A stretch of DNA of 64,000 nucleotides from Magnolia sinica (taxonomy: Eukaryota; Streptophyta; Magnoliopsida; Magnoliales; Magnoliaceae). Below are positions 57,912 to 64,000 of the stretch, in pieces (within the stretch, counting starts at the first letter, position 1; every line of letters begins with the position of its first letter). The stretch is taken from positions 8,470,501-8,534,500 of the forward strand of contig NC_080577.1 in NCBI RefSeq assembly GCF_029962835.1, given 5' to 3'. The position numbers and the translations under genes were made by a program. The notes under the pieces were generated by a model that made no database searches, was not told the DNA's origin, and was given only the letters and a program-made list of their open reading frames with translations.

Positions 57912-60269
57912 GTTTTAAGTCACTTTTCATTGAGATTCTGCAGACGAAATTATTTATTTATTATTATGACTATTGGCTGGTGTCCCACACACCACCGATG
58001 TGGTTGGTGTGTTGACGTCATCAAGTTTTGTGGGTCCCATCATGAGGTATGAGTTATATCCAAACCATCCGTCCACTTGGTTAACTCGTCGTAAGGCTTG
58101 ATCCGAAAAATAAGACAGATTCAAAAATCAAGTGGACCACACTGTAAAAAGTAGTGGAGGATTGAACGCTTGCATTGAAACCCTTTTGGAGGTCACAAAA
58201 ATTTTGTATCAATATAGTATTTGTTTTTTTTTTTTTTTATCTTCATCCAGGTCTGCGTGACCTTATGAACGGATTGGATGGAAAGTAAACGTTACAGTGG
58301 GCCCTACGAATGTGTTAACGGTGAGAATCATTGTCCCACTTCTATCTGTGGTGTGGTCCACTTGAGCCTTGAAAATTATTCATTTTTTGGATCAAGATCT
58401 AAAATAATCTCGTCAAATGGATAAACAGCGTAGATATGATAAATATATCATTGTGGGACCATGTAACTTTGATATTCGTTGAATCATTAGTGCGAGCTCG
58501 ATGAGCGTCAGCGCTCGTATTCGCATGACACGTGCCCATTGCAGCTAGGTTGTTGTTGTGTCGTACACCATCCAATCCGCTTCCAGTGAGTATAATGACT
58601 TTGTGGGGTCCAAATAGTCTAAATCAAATACCTAGAATCAGATGGATTGCATGCCTACCATCAAAGTTTCACCTAAGCTACGTCCGAAATTAGGTGCCTA
58701 AAATCAGACGGGTTTTCCTCATGAAAGTGAATAACCAGTAAAAAAACAACCCAAGCAATGAGCGAGAAGGCATAGAAGAGTTGAAAGATCCAAAATGGAA
58801 GGATGATGTTTATGTTGACATCAAAGCAGGGTAATTTGAAAAGAAGGCGGCCATTTGCGTGACTAACTAACACAGGCATGGTGAGTGGAGAGGAAGATGA
58901 GAGGAGGAGAGGCGACGGATGAGAGGAGGAGAGACGATAATTGCATACTATTGAGTAGAGAGGAAGATGAGAGAGAAGGAAACTCGGAAGCTATATAGAA
59001 ACCGGAAGCAAATTTCGTACCTTTATATAGAAATTGGAAGCGAATTGTGTATTGAGTAACTCAGTACAGTTAAGCATACTGAGTAAACTCTGCGAGCCCC
59101 ACTATCATTCATGCAGTGTATCCACTTTGTAAATCTCTTTTACCACATATTTTTAAGGCTTTGTCCCAGAAATGAAGCATATAGAAACCTCAAATGGATC
59201 ACATGGCTTAGATGATGTTGATGATGATTGCTGACTGTCAGTTGTTTCTACATGTTGTTTCCCATTTGAAGGCCATCGGTTGGATCATCTAGATTATCTA
59301 TTTGGTAATTTTATGAATTGTCGTCCATCCATAATAGAGTTCATTACTCGAATGGTACTGATACTGATACCTTCCCTATATTGTGGGAGTTAGGTTGTAT
59401 TGCTTCTCACTGTAGGCCATATTCTCCATTTGCTTATTAGAAAATACAATGGCTACTTTCTAAGGTGGGCTTTTCAAGCCCAGCCAGTCAAAATAGATAC
59501 AGGGCTCTTGGTCGGTTTGTTTGTCAGAAAAAAATGTGTGAAGGTTGGTCAGAAAAAGACCAATATCACCGAGGATGGGATTGGAAAAACAATCAACATC
59601 GACTCTCAACACCGCAACTGTTGGTGGGTTTGTTTGTCATCTTGAATTCTGCATGTTTTAATATTACGGTCCTCTGGTTTTCCTCTGATGAGCATCGAGG
59701 ATCCCACACACATGCTAACATGTTTATCGCATTTGTTTATGATTTGTTACATTACTATGTAGTTATATAGTATATTTTGTTATTTATGTTGTATTTGATG
59801 TCTTAAATCTAAATAGATTCTGCGCAAAAAATTTCACAAAACTATGAAAGTATGGGATTTGTTTTTTATTTCATTTAGGATTCTTTTTTATTTTGTTTGG
59901 GATTCTTTCGATAGTTATATATACGGGTGTAAACGGGATTGTGAGGTCTTCTAAGGGATTCTAAGGCATTCTAAGAGATTCTAAGGTATTTTAAGCTATT
60001 CTAAGGCATTATAAGGTATTCTAAGGGATTCTAAGGTTTTCAAAAAGGGTTCTAGAGTTTCTAAAAGGGTGGAGCAAGGGAGAGATTTGAGGATTACTCA
60101 AGTCTGGTAAGTCCTTTCTCTTTGTAATTTCTTCTTTCATAGTGAAGATCTGTCACTTTGTGCCGTGGTTTTTTCCCGAAAAGGTTTTCCACGTTAATTT
60201 TGTGTTCTCTTGTGTTTGCTTGGTGCTCTTGGATTTCTATCCTAGATCCATCTCTGTGTGATTCCGAAA

Positions 60270-60725
60270 ATTTCATCTTTGTTTGAAGGGGCCCGTTTCT
60301 CTTAACCTCCATCTTTTTTGGGTGGCATAACGGTCGAACGTGATGACCGTCTTTCCAATCCCATCCCCGATGAAGGCGATATTGGTCTTTAACTGATCAA
60401 CTTCCACATGCTCCCGATATACACAGGACTTTATGTATATGAGAAAGAGCTACATGCTCAAGCTAGGGGCAGCGGCCACTGCTGCCGATAAAGTGTTGTA
60501 GTCATCGCTGTCGTCCTGAGCGACCGTCAGGTTCGTCGGGTAAGTTTTGAAAGGTGCAGGGCTAGTTAGGATTGGTAAAACAACAACCAACAAAACACCC
60601 CAAACGATGACCAAGAAGGCACATAAGAGTTGAAAGATCCAAGATGGAAGGGTGATGTTTCTGTTGGCATCAAAGTAGGATAATTCGAAAAGAAGGCGAC
60701 CATTTGGATGACTAACTGACACATG
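60270..60725 (-). pseudogene. Pectin methylesterase 5' fragment, unit 3
   Basis: Counterpart of 56621-57076. The start codon has become ATA and a TAG interrupts after SLSM (near 60452), so the frame is dead at two points. The catalytic start is still readable (TVAQDDSDDY, with two Gly changed). Confidence 0.65.
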
Positions 60726-61024
60726 TATGGTGAGTGGAGAGGAAGATGAGAGTGTTAGTTGTATAAGCCAGATCGTTTCTTTGCTTCAAGATAGCAGAAT
60801 TTTGCCTTAACACAACTCAAATATCTGATGCAGAAGGAAGAAAGAGAAGAAAAACTGAATTTTTCAATGTTGCTTCTTCACTTATTTTTTTGCTCCAACC
60901 GGATCTGCAGGTGCCCATTTATAGGCAAAGAGGCGACGAATGCTGCGGTTCTTTTAAGTCAAGCTTTCAAATTCTGTTTTGGAATTTTTATTTATTTATT
61001 ATTATTACTGTGACCGTTTTAAGT

Positions 61025-61550
61025 GGAAACGGATTCGCTACTCCCCAGCCTCCAGCCAATAGCTGGTGGTCGGTGCTCTGTGGGCCCCACCATGATGTAT
61101 GTATTTCATCCATGTCATCCATCTATTTTTTGAGATAATCATATGGTATGAGATAAAAAAAATTAGGTATATACTAATCTCAATTAGACCACATTATAGG
61201 AAATAGTGTTGAGTGAGCGTTGACTAGTAAAAACCTTTTGAGGGCCATAAAAGTTTTGGATCAAGCTGATATTTGTTTTTTCCCTTCATCTGGGCCTGTA
61301 TGACTTACTCAACAGATTGGATGTCAAATAAACAATACAGTGGGCCTTAGGAGGATTTTAATGGTGGATATCCAATCATTATTATTTTCCTATGGTTTGG
61401 TCCACTGATATTTATATCCCTCTCATGTTTTGAATTAAGCACTAAAATGATCTGTAAAAATGGATGAAACACATACATTATGGTGGAGCCCACAAAGCGC
61501 CAACCACTAGCCAGCGGGCTGGTGGCAGGGGGAGTCGCCAATTTATTTCT
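61025..61550. mobile_element. M538-type MITE, unit 3
   Basis: 526 bp, starts GGAAACGGATTCGCTACTCC; the right end has decayed to 'gccaatttatttct'. Perfect GTTTTAAGT duplications flank it (61016-61024 and 61551-61559). Confidence 0.78.
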
Positions 61551-62547
61551 GTTTTAAGTCACTTTTCATTGAGATTCTGCAAGCGAATTTATTTATTTAT
61601 TATTATGACTATTGGCCAGTGTCCCACACACCACCCATGTGGCTGGTGTGTCGACGTCATCAAGTTCTGTGGGTCCTATCATGAGGTATGAGTTATATCC
61701 AAACCATTCATCCATTTGGTTAACTCGTCATAAGGCCTAATCCAAAAAATAAGACAGATTCAAAAATCAAGTGGACTACACTGTAAAAAGTAGTGGAGGA
61801 TTGAACGCTTGCATTGAAACCCTTTTGGAGGTCACAAAAATTTTGTATCAATATGATATTTGTTTTTTTTTTTTTATAATCTTCATTCAGGTCTGTGTGA
61901 CCTTATGAACGGATTGGATGGAAAGTAAAAGTTATGGTGGGCCCTACAAATGTGTTAACAGTGAGAATCATTGTCCCACTTCTATCTGTGGTGTGGTCAA
62001 CTTGTGCCTTGAAAATTATTCATTTTTCAGATCAAGATGTAAAATGATCTCGCCAAATGGATAAATGGCGTAGATATGACAAATATATCATTGTAGGACC
62101 ATGTAACTTTGATATCTGTTGAACCATTAGTGCGAGCTCGATGAGCGTCAGCGCTCGTATTCGCACGACATGTGCCCACTGCAGCTAGGTTGCTGGTGTG
62201 TGGTACACCAGCCAATCCGCTTCCGGTGAGTATAATGACTTTGGTGGGGTCCAAATAGTCTAAATCAAATACCTAGAATTAGATGGATTGCATGCCTACC
62301 ATCAAAGATCCACCTAAGCTACGTCCGAAATTAGGTGCCTAAAATCAGACGGGTTTTTCTTGTGAAAGTGAATAACCAATAAAAAAACAACCCAAGCAAT
62401 GAGCGAGAAGGCATAGAAGAGTTGAAAGATCCAAAATGGAAGGGTGATGTTTATGTTGACATCAAAGCAGGGTAATTCAAAAAGAAGACGGCCATTTTCA
62501 TGACAAACTAACACAGGCATGGTGAGTAGAGGGAAGATGAGAGGACC

Positions 62548-64000
62548 AACGACTACGATCCCACTTACAGATGCCCAAATGGTCTCAGAATAAGATGATT
62601 CCAGTCAGGAATGAAAGAGCACTAAATTACCTTTCAGACGACTAAAGATCGACCCAATCCGACATCAAACGATGGAGTTATGGGCGTCTCTGTTGGATCG
62701 CGCGATTTAGAATGAAAGTAAAATTCAAGACTGACGACTGGGATCCCACTTACAGATGCCCAAATGGTCTCGGAATATGACGATTCCAGTCAACAATGAA
62801 AGAGCACTAAAGTACCTTTCAAATGACCAAAAATCGACCAAATCCGACATCAAACGATGGAGTTATAAGCGTCTCCATTGGATCGCTCGATTTGGAAAGA
62901 TTAACAATCTATATTGAAAATTGATGATTGAAGAGTTCCAATGTGCTTTTGGGATATCGAAAGGTCTTTGAATTCGGTAATTCTGGTCCCATTTGGAAGC
63001 TTAAAAAGTTACCATTCCAATGACCAGAAATAGTCTAAATTCAACCTCTGAAGAGAATTTCAGTCAGGAATGAAAGAGCACTAAATTACCTTCAAGATGA
63101 CCAAAAATCGACCCAATCCGACATCAAACGATGGAGTTATGGGCGTCTCTATTGGATCACGCGATTTGGAAAGATTAACAATCCATATTGAAAAATGACG
63201 ATCGAAGAGTTCCAACGTGCTTTTGGGATATCGATCGGTCTTTGAATTCGACAATTCTGGTCCCATTTGGAAGCTTGACAAGTTACCATTCCAATGAGCA
63301 GAAATGGTCTAAATTCGACCTGTGAAGAGAGAGTTGTGAGGGTTACTATTGGACAAGGAGATTAAGGAAACATTCTGAACCGACAACTACGATCCCACTT
63401 AAGTATGCCCAAATGGTCTCGGAATACAACGATTCCAGTCAGGAATGAAAGAGCACTAAAGTACCTTTCAGATGACCAAAAATTGATCCAATCTGACATC
63501 AAAGGATGGAGTTATGGGTGTCTCCATTGGATCACGCAATTTGGAAAGACTAACAATCCATATTGAAAAATGACGATCGAAGAGTTCCAACGTGCTTTTG
63601 GGATATCGAACGGTCTCTGAATTAGGCAATTCTGGTCCCATTTGGAAGCTTGACAAGTTATCATTCCAATGACCTGAAATAGTCTAAATTCGACCTCTGA
63701 AGAGAGGGTTATGAGGGTTACTATTGGACAAGGAGATGAAGGAAACATTCAAGATCGACGACTACAGTCCTACTTACGAATGCCCAAATGGTTTCGGAAT
63801 AGGACGATTCCAGTCAGGAATGAAAGAGCACTAAATTACCTTCTAGATGACAAAAAATCGACACAATCCAGCATCAAACGATAGAGTTATGCATGTTTCC
63901 GTTGAATCGCGAGATTTGGAAAAATTAACAATCCATATAGAAAAATGACGATCGAAGAGTTCCAATGTGCTTTTGGGATATCGAACGGTCTCTGAATTAG
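62548..64000. repeat. Satellite array, 375-bp monomer, open to the right edge
   Basis: The phrase CAGTCAGGAATGAAAGAGCA recurs at 62602, 63061, 63436 and 63811, with a variant at 62788. The last three are spaced exactly 375 bp. The earlier monomers are cut (186 and 273 bp). Each monomer holds 'gcccaaatggtctcgg', 'catcaaacgatggagttatg', 'tgcttttgggatatcga' and 'tggtcccatttggaagcttg'. The array continues beyond the window. No gene lies within it. Confidence 0.88.

Larger units (their letters stand above)
55521..59180. repeat. 3.6-kb tandem repeat, unit 2
   Basis: 3660 bp, the most complete unit. It includes an extra stretch relative to unit 1 near 58950-59040 ('gcaaatttcgtacctttata'). It carries the longest pectinesterase frame and the full-length M538 element. 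Its start continues from MITE-like 'ttgtcccaaaaatgaagc', the junction present in units 2 and 3 but not unit 1. Confidence 0.88.
59181..62547. repeat. 3.6-kb tandem repeat, unit 3 (3' truncated)
   Basis: Follows unit 2 directly and breaks off at 'gggaagatgagagg', about 300 bp before the expected end, where the satellite begins. All internal parts are present in the same order. Confidence 0.87.

Noticed and set aside
53010-60725. The pectinesterase frames as functional genes
   Set aside because: All end just after the start of the catalytic domain, lack every catalytic motif, and two of three carry stops or a lost start.

Overview
This is plant nuclear DNA. Genes are split by GT-AG introns, about nine tenths of the window is transposon-derived, and the only recognisable host coding sequence is a head-to-tail cluster of GDSL esterase/lipase genes of the sinapine-esterase / acetylajmalan-esterase-like type. 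One repeat family recurs dozens of times (GGTGGGCCCCACCATGATGT at its ends, with internal phrases about 'gtttcctgtggtgtggtccac'). From memory this style of repeat is typical of magnoliid (magnolia/laurel lineage) genomes. That taxon call is inference and was not tested.

Layout. Gene A (exons 3-5, 2963-5607) enters from the left edge. Gene B (13277-21104) is complete, with five exons and 388 residues. Gene C (28212-43609) is complete, with 393 residues, and is swollen by a 6.1-kb Copia element in intron 4. Gene D (46749-47330) shows only exons 1 and 2; no later exon appears in the remaining 16.7 kb. All four are on the + strand. Exon lengths (253, 219, 149, 277 nt, then a variable last exon) and splice phases (1, 1, 0, 1) are identical in every copy that shows the exon. 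Introns and flanks are also paralogous, so the duplicated unit was about 14-15 kb and included intergenic DNA.

Transposons are unusually readable because the paralogs supply empty sites. Three solo LTRs have perfect 5-bp target duplications (1021-1744, 15784-16492, 45692-46247). Mutator-like MITEs have 9-bp duplications (intron 4 of A, B and C; 24173, 25858, 47582 and the 3.6-kb repeats). A hAT-like MITE has an 8-bp duplication (33774-34350). Three tRNA-type SINEs have 13- to 17-bp duplications (1866, 43784, 44880). Copia pieces lie at 8176-9805, 10441-11870 and 36929-43059.

The right end (51928-62547) is three tandem copies of a ~3.6-kb unit carrying broken pectin methylesterase (pectinesterase) fragments on both strands, a Copia-LTR-like block with an internal minisatellite, and two MITEs. 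From 62548 to the edge lies a satellite with a 375-bp monomer.

Functionally, only genes B and C look able to encode whole enzymes. Gene A cannot be judged without its first exons and has a shortened C-terminus. Gene D looks like a 5' gene fragment or a gene with a giant second intron. The pectinesterase pieces are pseudogenes. No new enzymatic or defence system is visible; the value of the window is as a dated record of gene and transposon turnover.
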